A stretch of 64,000 nucleotides of DNA from Ophryocystis elektroscirrha. Its lineage: Eukaryota > Apicomplexa > Conoidasida > Neogregarinorida > Ophryocystidae. Below are positions 1-10,807 of the stretch, in pieces (within the stretch, counting starts at the first letter, position 1; each line of letters starts with the position of its first letter). The notes beneath the pieces are model-generated. The model was not told the DNA's origin. It did not search any database and was given only the letters and a program-made list of their open reading frames with translations. The stretch spans positions 57,065 through 121,064 of the forward strand of contig JAQIFP010000007.1 of NCBI GenBank assembly GCA_030141585.1. The letters run 5' to 3'. A program made the translations under genes and the position numbers.

Positions 1-62
1 ATTTCATAAATTTTAAAAAACATTCGCAAACTAACATGAATTATGCATTATCAATTATATAT

Positions 63-128
63 AAACATATATAAATATATAAACATATATAAATATATAA
101 ACATATATAAATATATAAACATATATAT
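63..128. repeat. 18-bp AT-rich tandem repeat
   Basis: Three perfect copies of the unit aaacatatataaatatat lie at 63-80, 81-98 and 99-116, with a partial fourth copy decaying into (AT)n. The repeat lies just downstream of a splice donor of the U2B''-like gene, so it probably sits inside an intron. No coding potential is seen in 1-165. Confidence 0.85.
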
Positions 129-167
129 ATAAATATATGACTATTTGTTAAAAAACAATTTACTTAC

Positions 168-674
168 CTCTCTGAATCCAGGATACTGACGAAAAAGAAT
201 AGATAAAGCTACTTCATTCATGATAGGTGGTAAATTTTCAACGAACAATGTGCAACCCTCTGTTTTAGTTTCATTTGAAACAACAGTGTCAGATTGTGCT
301 TCTTTTGTTGATAAAATATTTTGTGGTTCTTGTGTTTCTACTTTTTTTCGACGAATCTTGAATGTTCCATCCAACATTGCAACCTTATACGATTTTGTTT
401 TCGCATAATTGATTGAAATGATTTGTCCCAAAAAACAAGTTCCATGCAATCCATGTAACGCATAAGTAGCAGCAGTGATATCTCCAAAAACAATAAAAGC
501 ATAACCTCTTTTACGTGGATCTGCTTTAGAGGCAACGATATCCAGTATACGACCATAAGCAGCAAAGTATTCAAAAAGTAAGCTTTTCAAATCGTTGAGT
601 GCTATTTTTGTGTTCAAATTACGAACAAATAAAGATTGGTTAGGTAAAATATCTGTTGTAACAATAGTTGTCAT
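168..674 (-). CDS. U1A/U2B''-type snRNP protein, first exon (runs off the left edge)
   Basis: Spliceosomal RNA-binding protein of the U1A/U2B''/SNF family, which binds U1 or U2 snRNA stem-loops in the nucleus. The exon gives about 169 residues from the ATG at 674. A first RRM spans about residues 14-92, with an RNP2-like LFVRNL and an RNP1-like RGYAFIVF; the following KTKSYKVAMLDGTF resembles the conserved segment after RRM1 in this family. A polar linker follows, and a second RRM begins with TLFVENLPP near residue 142. A splice donor (GTAAGTAA on the minus strand) follows position 168 and cuts RRM2, so the rest lies left of the window. I cannot separate U2B'' from a single fused U1A/U2B'' protein. 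Confidence 0.85.
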
Positions 675-779
675 TTTCTTATTAAAATGGAACCAATTAC
701 TGGATTATTTTAAATTTTGATTAATTTAATATAATCGTTCATATGTTTAGTAGTAATGACATTTTTTTTTTTTATAATA

Positions 780-2686
780 TTAAAAAGTATCACGGCAACA
801 TAATCCTATACCAGTTAAATGATCTGAATAATATAATATACATAAACGAAAGCACCTTGATTTTCAGAGTTAGAAATATCGCTAATCAAAACATGGGAAA
901 CAATTTGATTCGGCTGTAATCCTAAATGCTTCAATATTTGATACCCTCCTAAAATAATTTAAAAATAAATACTAATAAATTATACCTGCTATCATTTCAA
1001 TGCGACTGCATAAATGATACAATTCAGGGCAACTTTCTTCTGCTTGTAACTTAGTGCAATCTACGCAAGCTAGAAACACAGCAGATGGTTCAATTCCTAT
1101 AACCTGAAGTAAGTTGTATGTAATGAAACCTGGTAAAGCTCCACTTGCTTCTGCTTGTATAAAGTCTCTACCAATAGGTATTGAATAAATTCTAAAAAAC
1201 TGTTCAAACTTTTCAAAGTACTTTAATTCATCCAAAAGAATTCTAAAATTATATTTATAATAACATGTGTACATACGGTAAATCACAGATTTGCTGTGTC
1301 CATGGAGTCGAACCAATATAAAAAGGAAACATGTTTATTTTTGATATTCCATGAGTCAATATTGAAGAGTCAAGGATACCTATTTCAGTTATTGCAGAAT
1401 CTTGAAATATTTATTTTATCTAATGTGTATTAAAGTAAATTTTGCTGTTATATTATTTAGAATATATAATTTTATGAAGTTGATATTTAAATTTAATTTT
1501 AATTGATCACATCTGCACATTTTGTATGCAATAAATAATTTATCAGTATTAATATCTTTTCTGGAAAATAAGTATTAATAAAGCTAAATTCAATATGATA
1601 GATTTATATATAACTTTGTAATACCATTCACGTAAAGTCGTAGTCTTTTTTCGTAACGAACCAAGGCGATATGAAACCAACTATCATAAAACATAAAGTT
1701 AAACTGTTATTATACTTGTGAGGTTTCAGTTTAAAATTGCTAATTAGATACTCATTTTGATAGGGTTCTGTATCTGTTGTTGAAACTTGAACTTTAAGTC
1801 TGCCTAATTTTCATAATTATATTCAAGTTTTGTACCTGAAGCTGGATCTATTGATATATTTGGCTGGGAACTCAGTATTTGTTGATTTTTGTCAATTTCA
1901 GAAAACCCTTTATGAATAACTATACATGATATTATCAGATGTTGATGTATTATACTTGGGCACCAATTTGGCGTTTTGGTATGAGCCATCGCACTCATTT
2001 TTGATTCTTCGTCTTCCAATAAATATATCCAGAAAGTAACTGAATAATTAATGTTGTTATGGGAAGGTGAATGTGGAATTATAAGGTGAGATTTACGGAA
2101 CAATGCTGATGAACTTTTTGAATTAAAAGACGATGCGGCTACTGTATTTCCAATAGCATGATTTTTACTTCCACTTGAATCTAAAGGCTTTACCATATCA
2201 AAAGTATAATGCCCAATTAAACCATATGGTTGCGCATCTGGTAGAATAACTGAGGTTCCATAAGTAATTTTGTAAGTGTCTTACTATGTTTTAGATTATT
2301 CAAACAAAGAGTTCCTTCAAAAGCAACGTCACAAACTGGATACTCAGCTACAATAGATAAATGGAAAAAAATTAAACTAAATGATAAGATAAAAGTGACT
2401 AAAGTCTAATTAAATTAAATTAGTATAATTTAGTTTCAATTCAACTATTTTATCAATATTCAAATGTTGTTTAACCTAAATTTGATGCGAAAATTGGTTC
2501 AGACTTAGGTAAAGAAGATAAAATTAGATTTTCATCTTGTTTTACATAATCGTTCGATATAGTTTTATTTTGATTGGAAAAATCACCAATACTACCAGAT
2601 ACTGTTGTTGAATGATATTCAGAGTTCAAGGTCAAAGCAAATTGTCTACAAATTAAATTCACGGCGAAAAATATAATTTTAAGCAT
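780..2686 (-). CDS. Secreted LamG-domain protein with Cys-containing C-terminal module
   Basis: The ATG at 2686 opens a hydrophobic signal peptide (MLKIIFFAVNLICRQFALTL). Spliced exons then give a concanavalin A-like/LamG jelly-roll: DSSGSKNHAIG, then SVTFWIYL, then WFHIALVRYEKRLRLYVNG, then FYIGSTPW and CDLPILLDELKYF. The C-terminal module has paired cysteines (LACVDC, then CPELYHLC) followed by GGYQILKHLG and a GLCCRD-like end before the stop at 780-782. No transmembrane segment is visible, so secretion is likely. Introns are mostly 31-36 bp, with one of about 110 bp after exon 1 and one of about 280 bp near 1371-1655 that splits the YVNG-ILDSS strand in frame. LamG proteins often bind glycans or surface proteins; the ligand here is unknown. 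It is transcribed divergently from the membrane-protein gene at 2917. Confidence 0.7.
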
Positions 2687-2916
2687 ATTTACTCAATATT
2701 GAACGCCCGACTTTATGAAATTAATTATTGATGTAAATTGAAATACAGTATGCTTAAACTACACATAAATTGAGTTAAGAGTAATATAGTGCTAAATTAA
2801 ACTTTCAAACATTTAACTAATATGAATTTTTGTTTTTTCTAAAAATAACAGAATATAATCCTATTGTATTATTTATATATAATAGTACAAAATATTTTTG
2901 GTGATATGCTACAATT
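2687..2916. promoter_or_regulatory. Short divergent intergenic region
   Basis: 230 bp between two divergent start codons (2686 minus and 2917 plus). It is very AT-rich. No clear conserved motif was recognised; it must contain both core promoters. Confidence 0.4.
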
Positions 2917-5900
2917 ATGCTAGAACAATTATCAAGAAGGCCTTGGGACTTACGCGGACACTATTCTAACTTGAATTCACGTCATCATGATTCTCGGGCC
3001 CAGAAAACATCAACGCAATCTACTCTATTCACAGATTCGAAAATTGCGCCTTCTTATGCATTTTCTCGAAACACAGCATATTCGTATGCTAATAAAAAAC
3101 TAATAGATCAGAAACAGCTTTTAGAGCAAATTGTAAAACGTATTAATGATTTCTTTTTTGTTGGATTAATTGTTCCTATAAGATGGATTTTAAATTGTAT
3201 AATATTATGGAGAATACTCCCGCATTTTTTTCGATTTGTTTACTGTCTATTCTTGAAAGAAAAGTTTTTTAAACCATTGGGTCAAATCAATATCACAGGA
3301 CTTCTTGGTAAATATAATTTTGATTTCGATTATTGTGCTACTATTGAAGCTATACTTCATCTTAAATATAAATTTATATAAATTTACTAGATTTAGTTTG
3401 ATAGTATATGATAATGTATATTATAAAATAGAAAAATAAAACCTATTTTTTTTTAATATATTTTTATGTATTTTTTTTAAACAAATAATGAACATATAAA
3501 TAAATTCATTCAGATATAAATAACCTTTTTTAAATTTATACATATATATTACATTATATATGTATACATTATATATATATATATATACATATGTTGATGA
3601 CTTAAAATTTCAGTTAATTTTATTACAACGGGATTAACAATAGCATGGTTTATTTTAATCATTGCGATATCAATATTGCTTCAATTCTCTGCATGTAAGC
3701 TAGATCATATACTAATTAATTTTTTTCTAAACAATTAATAGGGCGTTCTATTATTATTCAAAAAAAAGGAGACAGCACTATTAGCCTTCTGAATGGTGAT
3801 GTATTTTGGAGCTCTTGTCAACTTTTTGCTGGAAGTTTTGCTCTACTTGCGTTAAATCTTGCATTCAATATGTCATTCCCGACTACTTTAGATTTCACAT
3901 GTGCTATAATAGTGAGGTCAGATTATTAAAAATCTCCAATATACCTTAGTTTCCATTTTTTACCTATATGGTGTCGAAAGACGCACTCGACATCTTCAAA
4001 CTATATAATTACTGTTTTACTAACAATAACTGTTTACACTCTTGTCATTTTTATACCCAGTGCAGCAGGTGCTTTTGAAATTATTTCCACTGCATATTCT
4101 GTGTAAGATAGTTTTCGCTTTAAACTTGAATTTGTAGACCTAGTGCACCTTTGCTTTTATTTCTAAAACCTCAATCTACAAAGTTGGAATTGACGTGGAC
4201 ATGTTTCACTATGCTCTGTAAACAGTCAGTTTAAATTAGTATTACTTTTTTAGAAAATTTTAGGTTGTTTCTTTGTTTGACTTCAGTTTATGTCATGCTA
4301 AAATGTTTGGATTTATATGACAATGAAGTTCATTCTATATATGACACTGTAAGTCGAATTGACAAATATATATTTATACATATATATATATATGTATATA
4401 TAGATGATATATGTTTTCATAATTTTTAATTAATTATTTTTTAATTTGATGTTATTACAGAGTATATTTGAGTCACCTGAACATTTAGAGGCTATTTTGA
4501 AAGATTCATCTTTATTTTCAAATGTAATTTGAAAAATATGTGAATAATGTAATTGTAGTGGCTTGCTGCTTATAAAATGTCCAAGTTTGCATCGAGTCAT
4601 CCTGAAACTTTTCCTAGTAATGTATACATACAAAACTCAAAAACATCTTTCCTAAGTGGTCCAACTTCAATAATGGATAAACCTAGTACTATATATTTTA
4701 GTACAATAACTAATGTTAATGTTAACACAAAGCTTATAAAAGCATCTTCTGTCACAAATTCCACTCAAAATACTAATATTACTCAGTTACCTTCTTCTAT
4801 AATGGCATTTAAACGTACTTCCATTCCTAAATCCATTCCTTATTCGAATTTTAGCACTTATTTGAAAAAAAAAAAAGACCAGTTGATAGCGCTGTTGAGT
4901 TTATCAATTGTATTTCAAGCTATAAATTCTATCGTTAAATCTGTAATTACAACCATTTCTTATATTGTGATATACATCTGCCCGAATTTGTTCTTGCGGG
5001 CGCTTCTTACATACCAGCCAAAAGAAAGTGTAGCAAAGTTTATATTTTGGGACAAACAGCCATTAAAAATGATTGGTTTTGACTCTACATTTTATACAGA
5101 GCCACCTTGTTCAGATCAGCATTGTTTATGTAGGCAACATATTTATTTTGTGAATGGCTGGATTAATGAAGTATTACTCAATAATAATGACAACCAAATA
5201 TGGCGGTTATATTGCATCAAAGTGGTAGCAATTTTGACGTGCTATATAAATGCTGTGGAAATTTATGAGTTTCTATTTAATCAAACAAATGAGCAATATT
5301 ATTTATCATTACAGATGTTGATTTTATTAGAAAATAATATATCAAGCTTAACAGAAAATTTACATGATTATGACGAAGTAATATCATCGTCATTTTTAAA
5401 CAATATAGCCCACATGAAAGTCAAAAAATCATCTTTTGTATTAATGAAAGAGATAGCAAGTGTTGTGAGAAAATCTAATACTGCAAAAGCTACTGCTGAC
5501 GTTGATAAGACCGATAAAGTCTCTTTGATAACCACTAGATTTCAAAAACTGCAAAGATCTGGCTTTCTAAATGGCCTTGATAATAAAAAAAAAGTTGATG
5601 AGTCAGATTTAACTTTGAAAATAGATTTTTCCATGTCTTTAATGAAGTTTCAGTACAAGGAACTTTTGCAAGAAATTGATGCTATGATTCAAATACTTGA
5701 GCCATTAGCAATTTTATATTTACGTGGAATAGCAGATTGGATTTCAGTAACAGCATTGTTTAATATGCGCCAAAAAGCCATATCTGTGATACGCCAAATT
5801 TCTCCTTTAATGGTAACAAAATTGTTATATTGCTTTATATTGTAACATTGCTTCCCAAATGCTATATCTTACAAAAAATTAATAGACAATTAATATAATT

Positions 5901-6325
5901 TGTATACATAATATAAAGTATATTGATTGTCTATATATATACATATATATATACTTTAATAACCAGTATATATATATAACCCACATAAACACATAGCTAT
6001 TACTTTTTTTTAAATATTTATAAAAAAATATATATTAACTGATTATATATATTTATATAATTGCATTATAAATATTAATAATTTTCAGTTTCGTTATAAT
6101 GTTATTTACGAAAAATACATTGGGTTGATAAATCTCCATAACGATGATCAAAAGCAAGAAAATACTCACTGTTTCAGTGAAGGTACGTTCAAATAATTTG
6201 TTGATTATTACAATTTAGAGTGTAAACATTTTACAACAACGTGCATAAACAGGTTTAGTACGGATTTAGAAGTTGAAGCTTTAAACCACTTCAAAAAACT
6301 GGTTCAAACCGTGAACAGAGAATAG
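2917..6325 (+). CDS. Multi-pass membrane protein, possibly nucleoporin Ndc1
   Basis: Protein with a basic N-terminus (residues 1-60), then several hydrophobic segments: around FFFVGLIVPIRWILNCIIL, GLTIAWFILIIAISILL, LFAGSFALLALNLAF, IITVLLTITVYTLVIFI and LFLCLTSVYVMLKCL. A long soluble C-terminal half follows, largely in one exon at about 4560-5811, with a further weak hydrophobic stretch near 4895-5010. The order of N-terminal helices and soluble C-terminal half matches Ndc1, which anchors nuclear pore complexes in the pore membrane. The segment HLEAILKDSSLFSNWLAAYK resembles the start of the Ndc1 soluble region, but this is weak similarity read by eye. The last exons (from about 6090) splice in frame to the TAG at 6323-6325. 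Introns include about 300 bp at 3310-3611 and about 278 bp at 5812-6089. Alternative: an unrelated lineage-specific membrane protein. Confidence 0.45.
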
Positions 6326-6366
6326 TTTCAAAACTTTATTACATATATAATTTTTTAAGACATTTA

Positions 6367-8964
6367 TCAGCCTCTATTTGTTGGTGCACATTCTCCGGAT
6401 TCTTCAGCTTCTAAACGAGCATCCATTGCGTGACTTTTGGCATTGTTAAACCCAAATTTTTTAACAGCAAAATATCTAGATCGTTTTTTTCCCGTTCTCC
6501 GTTCATGCCAAGATGCACACCAACTATAACAAATTATTTGTATAATTTATTTAAAAAAAAACTGTCTAAATCTTTACATTGCACTTTATAATTATACACG
6601 CAAATTGATATATATATATCGAGTAAATCACAATTAACTAAAATATAATATTTACCGGTTAGATGTGTCGTCATAATATACGCCTTTTACTTGAGATCGA
6701 AAAGCTTCAACGTTTTCAGGTAAGTCGTATACTTTAGAGTTCGCTGACTTCCTGTTTGAAGTATTTTTTGAAGATTTGGAGTTAAGAATAGTTTTACTCG
6801 ATTTTTCTGATAAGTTATCAGACAATTCAACTTTATTAGGGAAATCTTTCGATTCACTTTGAAATTGAGGAGAGCAAAGTACAGCTGGAATAAGCATTTC
6901 TGGTGTATTGCTTGAAACAATGTATTTCATTTTTGACGGTTCAGACAAACGATCGTAATTTATTTTGGAACCGTTCTCATAATCAGATTTAGATTGAATG
7001 TTGTATTCGGAACCTTGAAATTAATAATCATTTGCAATCTCGTACATATATATTATGAAGTGTATTTTGTGTATATAATAAAATATCAATATCAATAGTA
7101 TATTATACACAGTACAACATAAGTAAAAAAATAGAATTTTTACAACAATGACGTGTATGTTTGTCATCATGTATTCTAACATTTAAGCAAAGTACAAAAA
7201 TTTATTGAAATTAACGGAAATATCTTACTTTTTTTTGATATATCATTTCGAAAAGTTGCTGTATTTGACTGCTCTAATGCATAAAAATCTTTTTTTGGAT
7301 CATCCAAACCATCTTTTGAAAGCAAAATTTGAGTTATTAGTCTGGTATGGTCTAATATACTGCATAAATGTGAGAAACTTTTACCTTCGATAGAATTATC
7401 ATCTTCCAATTGGACGGTAGTATTGTTAGTCGCAGTAGATATAGTAGCGGTGTTATTCAATTCAGTGAACTAAGTTTGTATTATATATGTTAAATGATAC
7501 CTGATCAAACTGGGTGGGTAAACCAGCTTCAAAAGAAGCAGGGGTATTGGATTTGTAATACTTACAATTGGATGAATTTCGACATTGTTTAGGATTTGTA
7601 GGTACAAGGTACATAAACGCTGGATTAGTTTTACGTTTAACATTACGAATATTAGTGAGCTCAGCTGACGATTTAAATCGCGTTAATAAGCCTTTCATAA
7701 ATTGAATGGGAGGCTGTTGAGCAGCGTGTATAGCTTGTGTAGTTATATAAGTTGCTGTAAAAGGCTGAAAATCTTCTAAGCCTTTAAAATGAGGATCCTG
7801 TTGCTGCCGTAAATGATCCAAATGTAGTAATGATTGCGTAATTGTATAGGGATTGACTTGGGCAAATATGGAAGCAAATAAATTTGTTTCTAACTGTGTA
7901 AGAGTCCTGACTAAACAGGAGGATAAGTGGAATGACTGGCTAAATAAATGAGTGAAAATTGATACTATGTGTATATTAGGAGGATTTGATAAACAATCTG
8001 ATGTGTTGGAATCGCTATTACGTTTTTCTGGATAATGATTTAATAACTGCTGAAGTTCTTGATATTGTGATATACAATCATTTTCAATATCATCAAATAT
8101 CAGACCATATAAGGACAACTGTTTTATTGAAGTGGAATTAAGAATTATATCAGAGTGCCACATATAAGAATTTTTATATACAGCCCATACTGGAAATGCC
8201 ATACTTATATTCTTCAATATTTTCATACAATGTTGCTGTAATAAAACTAATTTGGACTCATGGTCTCGTGCTTCCTTCAACTTCAATAATTGAATTTGAG
8301 CTAAGTTATACATGGCAGATGGATTATTATTACTTTTATTTGTATTTGAAGTCATCATCAGCTCATCATCTTCTAAAGCTTTCGTTGTAGCTAAATTGTC
8401 TTCATTTTTATTGTACAATACATTATTTTCTACTACAGGTTTTCCAATTATTAAACTGAAATCTGTAATTTTACCATTGAAAGGTTGACCATTATAGGCA
8501 TCTATATTACTTGAGCTTTTTTCCGGACTTCCCTTCACCATCATATGTAACACATTATTAGTTGCGGAAAGTTTGCTAGATATATTATCGCTAAACATAG
8601 TTTCATTTTTTGAATTATCGACAGAATTGTCTGATATATCTGTCGTTACTATATCCATGGTTGAGCAAGTATCCGCTAAATCATTATTCTTCAATACGGA
8701 AGAATCTAGTAAACTTCTTGCTAATATATCCAAAACGGATGTAGATTGCTGACACATATTATCTTCATTGCCGGAAGTTGCAGTTTTAGAGTCCTCTTTA
8801 CTAACATCATCAGTACTGATATTGATGTTATTATTATTGTTTGTTATAATTTGTAAATGATGTAATATATCGTTGGATATATCAGACATATCTAAAGATG
8901 AGGACTTATCATAAGAATTATGAGTAAGACTGTTTGATTCGTCTATGACACTTAAACTTTTCAT
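6367..8964 (-). CDS. ApiAP2-family transcription factor
   Basis: DNA-binding protein of the apicomplexan AP2 (AP2/ERF-like) family, expected to control stage-specific transcription in the nucleus. The single AP2 domain lies at the extreme C-terminus: VKGVYYDDTSNRW, then CASWHER, then YFAVKKFGFNNAKSHAMDAR, matching the GVxY / RWxAxW / FsVkkyGfeeA pattern. An intron of about 130 bp (6527-6656) splits the domain in frame at the Arg-Trp pair. The first exon (7462-8964) is about 490 residues, rich in Asn, Ser and Asp, with a more ordered middle (about residues 225-400). Later introns are 31 bp after FDQ and about 210 bp at 7017-7228. Stop TGA is at 6367-6369, 41 bp from the stop of the convergent neighbour. 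No AT-hook was seen. Confidence 0.85.
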
Positions 8965-10412
8965 ATTATTTTTGGATTTGTATATATATATTTATATGAA
9001 CTATATACGTTTCGGGCTTTGAGAATAATTTACATCTTGTTTACAGATATTTGATCACAAGCATTGTTTTACATTGTATTCAATTTTTCTATAATTGATA
9101 CTTTTTTTGATGTCTTTGAAGTGATAATTTGGACTGATACTAGACTCTGTACCTACTTCTTCCTCTTCTCTTTATAAAATCAAAGTTAAAACAGTTTTTC
9201 GTATAAGACCATAATATAATTAAAAAAAAAATGTACAATATTAATAAATTACCTCAAAAAATCTAACTTTTATTATTATTAATTTTATGTATATTTAGTC
9301 TTTTTCAAATTTGAAGTGTTTGGAGTTATTTCGAAGCGTTTCAAAAAATGTAGAAAAAATGAAAAAATATTTTCAAGTAAAAAAATTTCTTTTGTAATTG
9401 TAATTTACTTTGAAGGTATTACAAAAGTTTCTAATATAGAACAGTGTGATAATTTACTAATAAATTTAAATGCAGTTTCATTTTTCAAATTGAATCCCAA
9501 TTGAATTACAAAGCAGAAATGTATTATTGTGCAGAGTTGTATTATATACATGATTACTATATATATGAAATAAAGAGTCTACTTTTTTATATCTAACACT
9601 TTGAAGAAATATATACATGAATTTATACTTCTCAAGTACAAGATTAAAATATTTTGGTATCGAAACAACTAAATTAATATTTTTATTCTATTGTCATTGA
9701 ATAATTCATCACTCCAATTTGTTTGCTTAATGCAATCTCCAGTCAAGGGTTTATGTTAAATAATAATTTTTCTTTAAACATAAGCAACTTAGTGCTTTTT
9801 TTCACTTTTTGTACTAGAAATAGCATCTTTGTATAAATATAAGATTACACAGATGTATCCATACGTATCAAAATAAATTTCAAAGACAACTCCATTATTT
9901 TTGTCTGCGTTATGTGACAAAATGTAGATTTACTTATAATAATTGGAAAAGATTACATAAATCTAGATCACAAAATGATTTACCTCTTGCGCATTGTTAA
10001 GGGTATTCTTTGTTTCAGTAAGTTTTTTATATGGTAAATATTGATATAGCATTATTATTAATTACCAGTCAATGATTTAATTATTAATTGAACGGAATTT
10101 TATGTATAATAACTTCATGATAATTACTAATATAATTCATATATGTTTTTATATGTGTATGTATATATCTATTCTAGTTACCAAATACGTAAATATAAGC
10201 AAATATATATATTCGTATGAATTTACGCGTACATGTTTAATCGTCCGCATTTTTGTATATGATTTGATATTTAGATATTTGATATATTATAAAAATTAAA
10301 AGATGTTAGTGTATATTAGTTTTAAAACTTAAATTCATCTTATTTTATCATGGACAGATTTAGTATATAAAAAATTCAGTTTTCTTTCAATTCTATTTTT
10401 TTTTTCTAAGAA

Positions 10413-10442
10413 ACGTGCACAGCTGTACATGCAATCGCACGT
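10413..10442. promoter_or_regulatory. Inverted repeat ACGTGC...GCACGT with nested palindromes
   Basis: Arms ACGTGC (10413-10418) and GCACGT (10437-10442) are exact reverse complements. Between them lie the palindromes ACAGCTGT and TGTACA and a TGCA core. It is a GC-richer island within very AT-rich intergenic DNA, about 370 bp upstream of the G3BP-like start codon. GTGCAC and TGCA-type cores are known targets of some ApiAP2 factors; binding here is inference. Confidence 0.4.
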
Positions 10443-10565
10443 TGTCCAATTATAGCTTAATTTCTTAAATCGAAACATAATTCTTAAATTTTGTGAATAT
10501 AATATACCAGCAGTATATCAGGTGGATAGTAGACAAACTTAAAAGGTACTAAAAAAAAATTCCAA

Positions 10566-10788
10566 GTAAGTATGTATTACTAATAGATAAAGTATTTTTT
10601 TATCCATTACAAATAGTTATTATATTTTATTCAATGAAGCCATGCTCAATATTGTGGTCTTAAGTACTCCAGTTTCTTAATTTAGTTTTTTTTTTATTTA
10701 TTCCCACCGTTTGACAAATACGGCAAACGAAAAATAATTAAATACTACAGGGCAGCACAGTTTTTAATAAATTTTATTTTTTTTGTAG
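10566..10788 (+). other. Probable 5' UTR intron of the G3BP-like gene
   Basis: A strong donor GTAAGTATG at 10566 and a pyrimidine-rich acceptor ending TTTTTTGTAG at 10788 bracket 223 bp. The start codon follows 19 bp after the acceptor. The signals match the introns used in coding regions here; no transcript evidence is available. Confidence 0.45.
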
Positions 10789-10807
10789 ATTTTTAAAGTA
10801 TAGAAAA

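Larger units (their letters stand above)
8965..10807. promoter_or_regulatory. 1.8-kb divergent intergenic region between ApiAP2 and G3BP-like genes
   Basis: This is the longest stretch without a supported gene. It is AT-rich with poly(dA:dT) tracts. Two short coding-like fragments occur: a minus-strand acidic stretch near 9060-9190 (REEEEVGTESS) and a plus-strand stretch around 9301-9460 that can be spliced with a 39-bp intron to end in MKKYFQVLQKFLI. Neither has a convincing start or family, so I do not call them genes. A compact inverted repeat at 10413-10442 and a likely 5' UTR intron at 10566-10788 are listed separately. Confidence 0.5.

Noticed and set aside
9316..9504. Open frame of 62 codons on the plus strand in the intergenic region
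   Set aside because: No ATG at the start, high Lys/Phe/Ile, no motif. An alternative splice gives another short peptide, also unsupported. Not called.
10102..10299. Open frame of 65 codons rich in Tyr and Ile
   Set aside because: Composition is what AT-rich noncoding DNA gives by chance; no neighbouring exon or motif.
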